This document shows, one piece after another, positions 49,850 through 63,382 of a stretch of 64,000 bases of DNA. Origin of the DNA: Zhengitettix transpicula (Eukaryota > Arthropoda > Insecta > Orthoptera > Tetrigidae); the NCBI GenBank assembly GCA_037074705.1, contig CM073592.1:57277129-57341128 (forward strand), given 5' to 3'. Positions within the stretch are counted from its first letter, which is position 1. Every line of letters starts with the position of its first letter. Under the pieces are notes generated by a model that was not told the origin of the DNA, did no database searches, and saw only the letters and a program-made list of their open reading frames with translations. The position numbers were made by a program, and so were the translations under genes.

Positions 49850-50290
49850 GAAGCCAAAATGGCCTCATTAATAATTTGCTACTGTTGTAATGCGGAGACC
49901 ATATCCTCGGGTATTCGCAGTTTCATCACCGTCTCCTGATTCAGTTACTCGATCTGAGGCGAGAGTGAACGGAATCTGCGGACTATTTGAAGGATAGACA
50001 ACACCGCGGCGCTCCGTGTTTCTATTTGTTTGCCAAACATAAATTATCCATGCTGTTAACTGGAGTCCTGGGGCAATCTTGTGCGGAGCGCAGGCGTGCT
50101 GTAAAGAAGCGAACTCGAGAGTTACGACTGGCTTATATTGCTTGGGCGGGCGCTCATATTGCCTCAGACCTGCATAATTTGTACGCCCGCATCATACATT
50201 ATTCCCTCGCTATTGTGACTCTGAATACGTATAAAGTGTCACTCCTCATATCTCGACCTAAGTAAATTGCGCCGGAGAGCCATTTATATG
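49850..50290. other. GC-richer block with a 92-codon open frame
   Basis: The plus frame 49,987-50,265 is open for 92 codons in GC-richer DNA and gives a product rich in Arg, Ala and Leu. It has no recognised domain, no evident start context and no clear splice sites. It may be a conserved noncoding element or an unrecognised exon; the sequence cannot decide. Confidence 0.28.
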
Positions 50291-52829
50291 TGCTGACACG
50301 GTAAACACAAGCTGGAAAGGTTTTTGACAACAGAAAGAAAATAATAAAAGTTCCAACAGCGGTTTATGAACACAAGAAAGAAAGAGGAAAAACGTGACTT
50401 GAATCTACAAAAAACTAATTTGCTTTCTGCAATAAAATGATATAAAACGATGTCGCTCACTCACTTGCAATCTCTACAAAGAATACGTTCTGCTTTTACT
50501 GTCGTTTAATATTTTATTGTTACGTAATAGATATATGAGTTGTTTTTTTCTCAATTGGATCCAGAAAAATAATTTTTATTATAAATTGATGTCTCAAGAA
50601 AATAAATTACTTTGGAAAGACTTTTTTATTTCAATATTCGAATAATGCATATTATTTCTGATATCGGGATTCAAAAAATCTCGACCGGACCGGGAATAAA
50701 ACTCTTTCCGGCTCAAGATTATTCCATCCTGACCTGATCCTTTCATATTATTTTTGTACTGAAGGAATTAGGAAGTCGTACTATTAAAAGAATGTGCGAA
50801 CATATTTAATAAATTATATGCCATACAAATACATGTATACACTTTACATATCTATAAGTTTATATGCCGTTCCATCTTAATCAGATATTGCATACCTAGT
50901 TTATGTTACATCTTCCCTTCCGGTATTAGCAAGCAACAAAATCACTTTCAGTGTATAAATTTTCTCTTCACTTTATAGAAACCTATCGCGTAGGGAGAAA
51001 AGCAAAAGAGTGATTTAGAAACCACTTTCTTGTCAAAATTAGTTAACTATTTCAAAATTGGGAGCCAACTTCAGTGCAAAAAATTTTGAGTTACGCGATG
51101 AAAACCATTGATGAAAAAATAATATGTTGCATGAACCATATCTGAACGTGTTGCTTGATTGAATATTGAACGATATCGGATGTCATGCATAAGGAAAGTG
51201 TGACGGTCTTACGATTTTTCTGAAAGGAACCTCAACACCTAGAGCACTTTCAGCGAAGAAAAGTTGTAACTGAATGAGGAATTTTCAGAACTTAGTTTGT
51301 CCAGCATAGAACGTTAACAGGATCATGGTTCTGCTGAGCTCTTCAAAGTTGCTTTTCTCTTAAGAAACTTTACTGCTTAGAAAATCCTATTACCTTTACT
51401 TCCACTTGTTGAAATATTGTAACATAAAACAAAAAACCATTTACTACAAACTATTTGACCAGAAATGGAGAATTTTCATAATGTGATTAGAATGTTCGAA
51501 TAGAAAATAAACTGTGTCTGAACCTGGATTATAATATTTATATTATGAATTAGGTTTATAATACAGAGGAGCAAATGAATTAATTATTGTGTCGGAATGT
51601 TGATAATAGTCAAATGAATGCAAGTAGTATTTTATTTGTGATTTTGTTTTGTCCTAAGCTAAATATTGTACTTTAAAAATTAAAAATTTTCGAATGTGTG
51701 ATGTCGTAACTTTTCAAAATATTTCGGACAAAATATTATATACTCGTACAGAAAATAATTGATCTGTTTTATTATATTTTATATCAGTATAGTTATTTGC
51801 TAAAAAATGTTATCCTCTTTCGTAAATAATGAATTGGATACTGCTTTTGTTGAATTGGAAAATAAGAGAGGAATTGGTACGAGTAGATGAAATTGAACTA
51901 CTGTAATCAATGAAATTTTCAAACCAACGAAAGTATTCCATCTTGAAGCTATAAATTTTGTGTGTTAATAAATATATGTATACAATATTCAAATTAGCAC
52001 CCTTGAAATAATATATGTGGAAGTTAATATGAAATAAATTATTAGTTTTAAACAGTTATTGATTTTATATGGTAGGGCAATTTATGTACGCAACATTTTA
52101 AATATGTTAATAATCATTTCATAATGTATGATTAATAAACGATAGTAAAAGAATAGAAACTTACTAGATAGATAGTCATTTATTTCATGTTTTGGAAAAC
52201 TTTTTTGTATCTCAAACTGTATCTTAACATTTCGTTCCAGGAGTAATAACTATACATCCGCTTTGTTTAATGTTTGCAAGCCCGCAATACAAACAATGAT
52301 AATTTTTTTGTCTTGTGTTTGTCTAGTATTTTTAGTACATATTATGAAAATTGGTGGGTAAAGTAACTAATATTTTGTAAATAGCACAGACGTTCAAAAA
52401 GTTTCAAAATAGAAAAAAATCTGTGTGAGAGCTACTAGTAATACTTCAATTATACTGAAGTAAATATTCTTATATTACGCTTTAAACGTATGCATGTTCA
52501 TTTCATTTACATTTTTCTACTTTTATTGTTATTTTGGTTAAAATATTTTCAAAAAATTGCTAGTTGTAACCCTCCGAAACTGCCCTGCATTATTAATCTA
52601 AAATTCTGATAAATTTATTAATCACTTCATATTGATTTACTCATATTAGAATTTTTAAAATCTAATTTAATTTTGCCCCTATCTAAAGTTTCGTTACCAG
52701 TTGTCTGTTTGAATTACTTTTCGGTAGATCCACAGTGTTGACAATTTTTTATATACACTTATGAAGGGGTTTCTTTCTTTTCTTGGTAAAAATTTTAGTT
52801 CTTTGTTAATATACCGGATGTTCTGCTTC

Positions 52830-53120
52830 CTGCCTCTGTCATGCTCCTCTGTGACGTCAGCGCTGTTGCCGCCAGGGAGCTTAAGTTGTTTCTCCCTAAT
52901 GCCGCTTGGAGAGACACTGCCGCAAGAGTAATGTCCCATCGTGGAGAGTGGATGTGTGGGGAGTGAGTTACGGGACACAAGTGGGGCGCTCAGGACCAAG
53001 GCTTTTCCCGAGGGCTTATTAAACTATTAGCACTAATAGCTTCTTTAACTAATGCCCTTTCATTAAGTTCAGTAGGCAAAACGAGACCGCACAAAACAGA
53101 CTTCAGCGGGGTAGATCCTA
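52830..53120. other. GC-richer unique block
   Basis: GC-richer DNA open on the minus strand in two overlapping frames (52,694-52,999 and 52,795-52,980). Two overlapping long frames suggest composition rather than coding. Confidence 0.22.
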
Positions 53121-53802
53121 CATTCAGCTTACAGTACAATACAGATGGCACTCAAAAGTAGCCACAAACAGTTTAACTTGCCGAAAAAGTTTCAGTCACG
53201 CAGTAAAAAAGATATACAAAAAAATTCATTTCTGAGAGTAAATTATAGCATGAAATCAAACAAAACATTTTAAAATATTATATACTCAGACAAACGAATG
53301 AAACGTGCTCGTTTATTCATTTGTAAGATTTATTTCCCCAAGAGCAACGTATTTTATGTAACATCTGTTTTTTAAATTTATTTATTATATTTAGAAAAGT
53401 TATTGACTTATTTTGCAATTTAAATTTGAGTTTACAAAGTTTATAAAATTATTTAAATTGTTCTTTCTCTTAAATGTTTTGGTGGAGAAATAGTGACATG
53501 TCATAAATTTATATTAAGTTTATTTTGAAACTATTTATATTAAAATGTCCTTGAATTTAAACATAACTAATCAATTTTTATCCGACTCTCCTATTCGAAT
53601 TATGACCTATGTATCAATTAAAATGTTACAGCAAATAATATTGTAATTTAATTAATAGTATATAATAAATTATAATTATAGTTTATTGCTATAATTTTGT
53701 ACATTTCATCTTTTATTTTACACGTATGAAATCAAGCTTCTGCAACGTGACTACGGAATATGACATAATAATTTTATAATGGAACTGTTTGTAAAAATAT
53801 AT

Positions 53803-54720
53803 TGTAATGCCAATTAATTAAGCCATTAATTAATTTTAAATAATTTACATTGTTAGCGAATAAATGAATTGTAAGCGGCATGAGCGAGCAAAGCAACAAT
53901 GAGCGGCGAGTTCTGTTTCTTTGTTGAGGAGTCGGAATGGCGATTGAGCGCGCAAAAGTAAGTCAGTCGACGTCTACGATCAGCCACGAGAGGTGAGACA
54001 TTGTAAAAGTTAGTCTGAGTCTACAGTCAGAAACGAGAGGAGAGACATTAAAAACAAATCTTCACCGAGATATTTAGCAGTTCAATCCAAATTGATAAAT
54101 GAAACAGTAAAAGTTCCTGTAAGCAAACAGATAGTTGGACAGAGAGATGTTCTAACAACTAGCCAACGGTGAAGCAAGGGTTGCTTCATTATAAAGAACG
54201 TGAACAATTTCGCGTTGAGGGAAAACGACATGCGATAGCTGACCAATTAGGAGAGGATCATCCGAGTTTCCTGGGAGCTGAGTAATTGCATTTCGACTTC
54301 GTATGTGTATAATCTGTGAGGAAATTTAGAATCAGTGTAATAAAATTTGCATTATAGTGTACTTTTGAAGCTACAAAAGAATTCTGGTACCAGTCGGACA
54401 ATATGTGAGTAACCAAAACGATAATAATATTTGTAAACGGTAACTAAAAGGGAAAAGTCAGATTTCGTTCACTTTTCATTTAGTTTTCTTTCATTTATTG
54501 ACTTATTGTTTTTAGGTAAATTTTAAACTGAATTGTTAATCAGATCATTAAATCATTTAATCTGTTAATTATCAAACCCAGTGAAGGCCCTGAGATAAGA
54601 GATTTTAAATTTTGATTGTAAATGTTTTTAACTTTTGGAAGCCACAAATTTATAATAAATTAATTTGTTTGTTAAATTTTATTAATTTAATTTAATTAAT
54701 CTTAATTGTTAATCATTACA
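53803..54720 (+). mobile_element. solo LTR
   Basis: 918 bases bounded by TGTAATG (53,803-53,809) and its inverted complement CATTACA (54,714-54,720), the usual TG...CA layout of an LTR. ATAT lies on both sides, consistent with a 4-6 base target duplication but ambiguous in AT-rich DNA. It has no reading frame and no internal retroelement sequence beside it, as expected after recombination between two LTRs. A diverged relative in the opposite orientation is at 32,249-33,153. The superfamily (BEL/Pao or Ty3-like) cannot be told. Confidence 0.68.
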
Positions 54721-55684
54721 ATATATTGAATCCTTTTTTGCAGTAGCAATTAAATTTTCAATAATAACCTGGGTTAATAATTCGCAAATCACTCAATAAT
54801 GTTTGTTTCCTCATAACCTTTGATGTTTTGTTTCAAATTATATTACTGTTTTTAAATCTTAAAATAATTTATTGCATTGAAGGTTTCTCTCAAACAATAT
54901 TTTTCCATATTTAGCGTATGGGATATCAACTTAACGAATGGTATCGTTTTTCAGTAGCCGTCTAATTATTATGGCAGTGCTAATTTCTTTAAATATAATT
55001 ACAGTAGAAATGGTATTCCAATGATTCAGTTAACTAATTAATATTGTAAGTTCATTTGATGTGGTATTAGCTCAATAATATTTGCTAGTAATTAAAAATA
55101 CATTTCAGGGCTAAAATAAAGATAAATAAATTGGATATCTGTTAATTTTGGTTTTTGATGAAATTTTAAATTAGAGTTAATGAAACTGAAGTTGAATTTC
55201 GAACAGAATGCCACGGGAACAGATTTGATGTCAAAGTGGGAAACGAAGTGAGCTTGATCAAGAGCTAATTGAGCTCGAGCTCAATTACTGTCAAGCTCTC
55301 TAATCATATCCAACAAGGCTGCTCACAGATGCTCGTGGAATGCCACAGACGGACACGGACAGCGCATAAATTATTTATATACATCTGCGAAAAGACTTAT
55401 AAACTTCCAAGCTGTAGATTTCCAAAAGAAGGAAATGCAATACAACTTTATTAATATTTATAAAACAAAATATTATAATTATCGTACGATAGGTAAGGAT
55501 GCCAGAGTGTGGGTTTCGTTTATTTGCTAAATTTAATCAAAATATTTTTTTAGATTTATATATTACTGTATATAATATAAATATAAAACTGAACTTCGTT
55601 ATATAAATATTTTTATGATGAAGTTTTACATTTAATTTTACACTTAGCTAGAAGTCGGTGAATATTATTGTAGATGTAGTAGAA

Positions 55685-55774
<90 letters not shown>

Positions 55775-55794
55775 ATATGTATGTGTGTGTGTGT
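55685..55794. repeat. compound microsatellite
   Basis: (TC)12, then (AC)n, a TA run of about 17 units, then (TG)n with TATG interruptions. CA on one side and TG on the other of a TA core make the tract partly self-complementary. The overlapping frames on both strands encode Ser-Leu, Thr-His and Ile-Tyr repeats and are not genes. Confidence 0.97.
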
Positions 55795-56199
55795 AACAGT
55801 AAAGGTTTACAATTGGGTTTGGGAAAATGTTTTTTGTTTTGTTTGTAACGACAACAATTATCACAGTCTTCGCCTACAAATTACTTTAATTAGATCTATG
55901 TACTTCAGCATTCAGAAAAGATTGTCGCAGGCAGTGTTATAGAAGACGCTAAACACGACCACCAACCAATAATATGAAAACAAGAAATTTAAAAAATAAT
56001 CTAAATAGATTCGGGAAGGGAAATTTTTTATATTCCCCCTAAAATTAACATGATTATATTTTGTGTCTTTTCTTTCAGTGTAGTGAATTTTTGGAAAGTG
56101 TGGATAAATGTTCAGGAAACATTTATACGAGTTTTTATTTCGAAATTATATTATTATTTTTTAAACAATTAACAAATTGTTTTATTTGTTTTGAAAATG

Positions 56200-56360
56200 C
56201 CACCGGGATCCACCACAACCGCAGCAATATAATTGACATACGTACATTCGCCAACGTGCTCCACCGTTAGTTCTCCCCACTGTCTATCGGGTCAACCTTA
56301 ATACTACCCGCCCCTAGGGATAAACTTCCATTTTCTTCCATCCTAACACGACGGATCTCG
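56200..56360. other. C-rich unique block
   Basis: Short C-rich segment (for example ACTACCCGCCCCTAGGG) in AT-rich surroundings. No frame or repeat match. Confidence 0.2.
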
Positions 56361-57509
56361 AAAATATCTGTTTTACACAATAACACGCGCAAGCTAGAAA
56401 ATGTATTGTGACACTGACAAGTAGCTCAGTGCTGACAAATAGGTTTCCTTGAAATCTTCCTGCTCGTGGGACAATACAGACTGACACTGGATGTCAGTTA
56501 AGAAATGTCTACTGCATTCACACGTCTTGCATAACTGATATAAACAGTTTAATATTTGGCCACTAACAATTATGCTGTAATCTACGAAGTGTAGGGTGAC
56601 CATTGTGTTATTTTCCACGTAATATTTAAAATAAAGAGAATAATTTTAGGTTCAACACATTTAATGAAACAACACAGCTTGTTTAAAAATGAAGCGAATA
56701 AAATTTTCGGTACAACAAATTCAGTGAAAAAAACAGAACTTGTATGTAAAATTTTGTAGGTTTCATTGTAAAACCCTTCCTGTTACTCCTTCAACTTCCA
56801 CTTAATTTTTGTTGTTCGATATTTTCCCTGAGTTCTCTTCGTTGCTGTTTCATAACACCTATTATTTAACTTTAAAATAATTAACGTAAAAAACAAATAG
56901 AAATCTCCGGTAGCCATTAAACTTCTGTTAACACAAGGAAGTTTCCATTCAAGAGTTTATATCGACATCTTTCTCCATTCGACTAATTTCCTCACTTCTG
57001 TTTGTTTTTATTCCAGCCTATGTAAATTCAGATAATTACATACTTATGTTTCTGTAACTTTATTTGGCTGCGGCCGTTTATTTTGGAAATTTCTAAGTGG
57101 AATTGAGAGACTAAATTAAAATATTCGAAATATCTTTTTCATAATATGCGTTTGTAGTTTCAAAATTTTTTACTTTGGAATTCACTTCGTAATTATTTCT
57201 TCGTAAAATAATATATATTAAGGTGAATCAGAATTTCTAGATTTCTGAATTGTATTTATTTTCGCAATTATTAATTACAAACAAAATTTCAATATTTGTT
57301 GTTGCTAAATAGTCACGTTAATCATCTAAATTATAACAATGTAATAAGCTAAATTCACAAAGAAGAATTTCGGGCAAGAAATATGGCTATTCCCTGTAGC
57401 CTGCAAATAAAAGTTGTTAAAATGACTTTTAATAATCCTGTGCATTGTCAGTTGTTTAATATCTCGCTTCAAAAGAGAGAAAAGGAGTAAGTAAAATTAC
57501 TGAGAGATT

Positions 57510-57730
57510 AAAGTTTATGAAAGTCCAGGGCACGCCAGCCAGCCCGGGAAATTTTTTGTCTCCCCACGAGGGATATAATATCAGAGATTATAGGGAAAGT
57601 TTTCCGACGCACCTGACAATCGTTTGATATATGATGACGGGAGATTGCCTGCAGGTCGTCTTTCACGCCATTACGCGCCGTTATGAAAGTAATTTAACGC
57701 CTTGTAAGGGAAGACATGTTTTATATTGGA
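57510..57730. other. GC-richer unique block
   Basis: Isolated GC-richer noncoding segment with AT-rich borders. Candidate conserved element by composition only. Confidence 0.25.
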
Positions 57731-58262
57731 TTTCGCGTATCTTTTCATTCGAAAAGATTTTCTAGAAAAGTTATATTGCAGTAAAGGTTGACGCTTTATT
57801 TATTTATAGGTAAATATAAAAAGTTTGAATTATCAGTAAAAGCAAATGGAAGTATATCCGTTAAGATAAAAACTTATTTAACTATAACGAGTTCAACTAT
57901 TGGAATTGCGGTCAAAAACCAGAGGTTTATTTTTGATAACAGCCTGAATGTATTTTGAAAATTTTTGTTATATAAGTATGGAATATTTTTTGTGAAATCA
58001 CGTAAGATGTAACATTGCTGATTGCAGGAAGACGATTATCACAGTTAAAACAACATATCGAAACAATAGTATTGAAAAAGTATGATTCTAACAATAGTTT
58101 TGTTATATGATATAAATTTATCTGGAATTTTTGGTGAAAAGTTATTAAACAAAATTATTATGAAACGTATGCGGATGTGAAAGTTACAAACGAACATGTG
58201 TGGATACTCAAGCTTTTGTGGTAAAATGAACAGCTATTCTGATCATTTCAAAAAAGTTTTAA

Positions 58263-58264
<2 letters not shown>

Positions 58265-58310
<46 letters not shown>
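58265..58310. repeat. (AT)n microsatellite
   Basis: Uninterrupted AT run of about 23 units. Confidence 0.97.
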
Positions 58311-58315
<5 letters not shown>

Positions 58316-59749
58316 CCATAGAAAAATTGTAGGTGGAAAGATGCAACTTATCTACTTGAATATATTATTTAAGAAACTCGTAATTTCATTAAAATTTGCG
58401 TGTACACTGGAACCAAAATCGACAGATTAACCTTTTGTATCTTTCGATATCACCAAAATTTTGATACGATTGAAATAAATGACTAGTAAAACCTGCGTTT
58501 AATTGTTGAAAAAGTTAAGAAGAACATTGACATCACGATAGCTTCGAAATAATTTAATATATTTTTATAAATGGGTGAATAAAACGTTATTAATGATGGA
58601 ATAAGTTTTATGACTTATTGTTATTGAATGAAATAGCCAGTTTCTTCTCGCTGATAGAATATTTCCTCAGGCAGACACGAAATGTAAAAGAATCCAATAT
58701 TTGTACTCTTGGCAACTTCCCTTCATATATATACATTATATTTGTTCCATAATTCATAGCGTACGTGTATAGGGCCACTAAAACTATCGAAGAAGACATA
58801 TGAGTTATTTATAGCCGAAACTAAAGTATAATATGTTAGAATATTAAGTATATTATATTCAGAAAATAAATCTGGGATGAATTGAACATATTCGAATGAT
58901 AAAAAATTTATGTAGTGTAAATTACGCTATTGTAAGGAGAGAGAAAATTGAAGAATTATCGCTCCCCATGACGGTATACCAACGTATATAAGCGAAACTA
59001 AGTTTCAAGCTAATTTACACGAAGCTTACAGAATTCTAACCCATTATACAAAGTATTGTCGTCTGTCGGAGTTAATTGTTTGAAATTTACTGACAAAATA
59101 AGGCAGTTTATACTTCAGGTGCACATATTAAAGGGTTGCATGCACCAGGACAATGGATGCTATATAACCAAATTAGTCGTGCTTACATTCGGACTGTTGG
59201 CTTGTGAAGCAAACAATTCATGAAAGAAAACTATACTGAATGGACTAAGTTTGGTAGACATTATACTTCAAAGATCTTTCGAAAGGAATGTTTTATATCT
59301 CTACACAACACAGCACACGTGTTTTTTTCGGAATGGATTAAATAATTTAAGTTGGAATTTTTTTCTCAACCACACAATTGACTATTTCTTGAATCTTCAT
59401 TTCCTTGGAAACTTGAAACCACATGCACAGACGTTTATTGTCTTTGTTTTATTATAAGTGTAATATAGTTAGAAAACCACGAATATTATTGATGTTTCAA
59501 TCCATTGCTTATCTTATTCGTTACTGAATTAACACTGAAGTGTTGAGCGTACCAAATATAATATGTATAATATTTGATAATTTACTAGACATTATTGCGT
59601 CACAGCATTTTTTTCCGTATCACTGATTTATGGGTCGATTTATTTAAAATATCTTACCTTGAATTGAAAATCGTGATGTGCTTTAAAAATTAAAAATACG
59701 TGCATCAGTTTTGGTCCTGTATTTAAGTCGCATTCTGGCTGGTAGTTAC

Positions 59750-60150
59750 TCTTCAGCCAATTCGCTTCACATCGACAACAGGAACCACCCCTTTAGGAAG
59801 CAATACAGTGAAGATGCTTTGTATGTATTTGTGACAACAATAAGTTTTTCTCCATGTGAGCATTAGCAACTTCCCCGGGGAAATCATCGCAGAGGTGCAC
59901 CAAGAATAGGCGAATCAGAGCCGCGGTTGCGAAGACCGGCTCTGAGGCGTATCTCAGTTCTTTTGGAGGAAAATGGACTAAGGCCTTGTTGTATCGTGCG
60001 GATAAATATTTCAAGGGCCAGTGTTCCCAACTGCAGCTAGACGGGGCCAGATGAGCTGTGTACATTATGCAGTTCAACGCTGACCAACTCTGCCTCCGCT
60101 GGCTGAGGGATTAATTTCGAACAGCCTAGATTGCAAAGGAGCGCGTTTAA
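59750..60150. other. GC-richer block with a 94-codon minus frame
   Basis: The minus frame 59,793-60,077 is open but matches no family known to me. Composition rises sharply above the flanks. Noncoding conserved DNA or an unrecognised exon remain possible. Confidence 0.25.
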
Positions 60151-60769
60151 ATATTGTAACAAGGCGTTCTTGAAGTATTCACTATGACCATAGATTTATT
60201 ATTATTATTTCCATTAGTCCTACGTTACGAAAATGTGTAATGGCTGGAATTCATTAATCTTGATATTTTTCGATGTCCAATTACAATTAGCAAACAGAAA
60301 ATATTCTCAGAAATTATATTGTTAAATCTATAAGGTTAAAATAAAAGCAGTACCTCAGTACCATATATACCATTGAATTCAGTTGTTATTTTGTTACAGC
60401 CATCAGAAGTTATCTTTATGAAGCTACTCCCCACTGTGATGTTTATATAAAGATCCATAAATCATATAAAGAGCGTACGATTAATTTTGTGTAAAAATCT
60501 CAATATTTATTATTTTATTTGTTTAATAAATTATTAATAAACGCAAAGTATAAGAACCGCAGTTTTGTTTCTCGGAACATTTTGACGTGAAACGTCTTCA
60601 TACATGCTCCAGTTCTGGAAGCATGACGAAAATGTGACGATAAAAAAGGCAACATTTTTTAGTGTTGAAGCTCAAAATCAAACGTATAGCGCGTTATTTA
60701 GGATAGGCGTCTTTTCATTGATTATACTGATATTTTAGTCAGTTTGTTTAAACGCGTGAGCAACCATGT

Positions 60770-61150
60770 TTATCCAACATCAGCAAAAAGTATTGTTTGG
60801 TGCCAGTCAGGCTGGGGATTGTAACTGTACCTCCATTGGGGGGTTTTCCCGTCAACAAACAGCGGGTGCAGAGGGTCTCGCTGTTGAAATTCTCTACGTC
60901 GGTTTGCCTAAGACCTGTGATTGGTGCATAATAAATTAAATGGACCAATAGAATACAGTTGGTCTCGCAGGTCGGGAGAAGTGGATGCCTGGTCAGGCAT
61001 TCTGACTGGAGAAGTTGCAGTGAGCGGTTGCTCTTGGGTTTTTTGAGAATTTACCAGCGAGACTCCACGAGACAGACATCGATGACCAGCTGCGAGGGAC
61101 GTCGCTGTGTTGCAGAGACCCCAGTCTGGTAACAAATATTGCATATTTCA
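60770..61150. other. GC-richer unique block
   Basis: Includes two CCAAT-type boxes in opposite orientation (GATTGGTGC near 60,920 and GACCAATAG near 60,944) and several short self-complementary words. No coding signal and no TATA/initiator combination that I would trust. Confidence 0.22.
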
Positions 61151-61699
61151 TGGTTGCGTAAAGCACTTTTTATAAATCGTTTCTCGGGCCTAGCTTGCCA
61201 CAATAATTCTTGAGTTTTCATAACTGACTAGTTGGGGCAAAATTTTAATTGTAGATATCTTTAATAAATTTAATAAATTAGCTTAGTATGGAAAGGGCTG
61301 TTGTTTTCCAAAAGTTACTTCCTCCTACCGCAGGTAAGCCGTCCTATGAATTGGACCGTCGGAGACATTCTACGGCTGGTAGAGAAAGGAGTGCCACAAA
61401 CGTTTTCATTGAAAATCAAACGATTCCACGCTATAGTGAATTTAACGTATTTGGGATTGTGTATCCATGCGTGGGATGTTGTGGGGTGCGCTGCCATTTT
61501 TTGATAATTTTGCCACACGTAGGATTACTTCTGAATCAGTGAATATTAAACGCTCGTTATAGTTTAAATATACAGTTATTTTTGTTTTTAATACATCTGT
61601 ATAAAACATTGGTTTCAATTTGTATGGTTAAATTCTAGGCCTATTAATTGTTATTGTTTTTGGAAATAAATAAAATTCAACTAAATTTTGACTTTCACT

Positions 61700-61930
61700 C
61701 GTTTAAAAATAAATTAGTATACGCTTGGAAATAGAATCTCAACGCCAATCCTTTCATGCTCCACAAAACCCTTTATGAGAGTATAAATCATTGCCACCGA
61801 CGATAAACAGACACTGCGGTGGTGAACATGCGCGTCCAGGATGGCGCCAGTAGATCTACCACGACCAGTATAATGAAATCTGCGGCAATGCCACAATGTA
61901 CGGACATATCACTTTTGTACGACCACCCAC
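61700..61930. other. weakly GC-richer block
   Basis: Overlaps the minus frame 61,714-61,896 (60 codons), whose product has no recognised domain. Confidence 0.18.
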
Positions 61931-62867
61931 CATTGAGAGACATTTGGTGGAAGATACAGCAGTTTCACGAATGTGTTTTTTAAGAACTCCTTTTGACAAT
62001 AGTGTAAGATATGCAACCTTCTGTGGTCTATTTTATGGCAAACAACGAAAGAAAACTATTTTTTTCATTGTATAACTTTATTCACCTTCCTGACGTCAAT
62101 AACAACAAAACTGACACTTGGCGAAAATGAAGACGTTTTCACATCATACACACGTGACTTCGACACAATCAATTTTTACGAATATATTGACTATAGTTAA
62201 ATGCTTAAATATACTATTTGATCTTGTATTTTATTATATCAAAAATATTTATGTTATTGATATGTTTCTTCCTATAAACAGTGTTATTTAGCACCACTTA
62301 TCTGAAACGGCATGAAAATTTTCATCTCTAAATAAAAAGTGTCATATTTCTCGTTGTGGATAATAGTTTGATTTTTAATCCTGACGACATAAATAGCAGC
62401 ATAGTTCGCTTCGATATCGAACTGGTAACCACGAAGAAGATTGTGCGCGCCTTTATTTACGACTGCCATCTCATAAGGTATTCATGGCTTGTGATGCGTC
62501 TTTCACTTTTACTTTATCTGCCCTTTTTGTTACTCCATATTCACTGCCCATAGCACAAAATGTGATGGCCTTGGGGTAAAGAAATTGAATATAATTTATG
62601 GTATACTTAAGTTGGGGGTAATAATTATTTTACGTGACACCGTCATTACTCTTATGTAATAAGCATGAATAGAAAATGACAATTATTTTCCAAGAAACGA
62701 TTTATAAAGTATATTTTACAGAATCCATGTAATATTTTCATTTTTGGCAAGCAATATTAAGTCAATTTCAGTAACAGTTAAAATTGCGTTTATGATTATT
62801 TATTCTTTCTCGTAATAAGCTAGTAGGATAAGTATTATATTTTACATTCCTCAACAGAAATGAATGA

Positions 62868-63370
62868 GGCAGGCAGAACCTTGTAGGAGACATACGAAGG
62901 GCCTACCTTTGGGGATGCCTTTTCCTCTCCGTTTTTGAACTAAGGTTCCCACAAGCCGAGGCACCTCGGCCTGTTCTGAGAAGTGTATGTTCCGGGGTCA
63001 CAGACCTTGAGCATACGGTAAGAGTTGTCCGCTATTCCCATTGGAATAGTCGGCCAGCTGCCTCCTAAACGGGTCAAGGAACGGAGAAGGGAATGCTGCG
63101 TCCCCACAGCAAACTCCTCTCCCGCTATCGGAAGGGCGTGGGACAAGTACCTAATGCCCGACCTAACTGATGCAGGTTTTTCTAGGGTTTTCCCTCTATT
63201 TTTTTGGGCGAATGCCAGGTAGGATCCTTAAAATATAACCCGGGGGCCCTAGTAACCCTTGGCTATCTTCCTCTACCCTTCCACATCCCCTCTTTCAAAT
63301 CCCTTCCTATGATATTAAAGTGTAGTTGCCCAACGTGGATTACCCTCATGTAACCTGTTGTCCTAAAAAA
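62868..63370 (+). mobile_element. SINE-like copy with perfect 12-bp TSD
   Basis: 503-base copy bounded by AGAAATGAATGA at 62,856-62,867 and 63,371-63,382. It starts GGCAGGCAGAACCTTGTAGG (the second 5' variant, as at 43,337), passes all family landmarks and ends TTGTCCTA7. This copy defines the element ends most cleanly. The 65-68 codon frames on both strands are repeat shadows. Confidence 0.94.
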
Positions 63371-63382
63371 AGAAATGAATGA

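Larger units (their letters stand above)
44303..53802. other. unique AT-rich DNA, no gene seen
   Basis: No dispersed repeat of the kinds above and no recognised exon. Several GC-richer blocks are listed separately. All open frames are short and unlike known families. Confidence 0.55.
54721..62867. other. unique DNA, no gene seen
   Basis: AT-rich sequence with microsatellites and GC-richer blocks listed separately. No recognised exon or dispersed element. A donor-like CAG|GTAAGC lies at 61,330-61,338 in an open frame starting at 61,288, but nothing else supports an exon. Confidence 0.5.

Noticed and set aside
55613..55942. overlapping frames of 83 and 94 codons on both strands
   Set aside because: They are translations of the compound microsatellite.
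61288..61542. 84-codon plus frame containing a CAG|GTAAGC donor-like site
   Set aside because: Overlapping frames are open on both strands here, no domain is recognised, and a single donor-like 9-mer is expected by chance in 64 kb.
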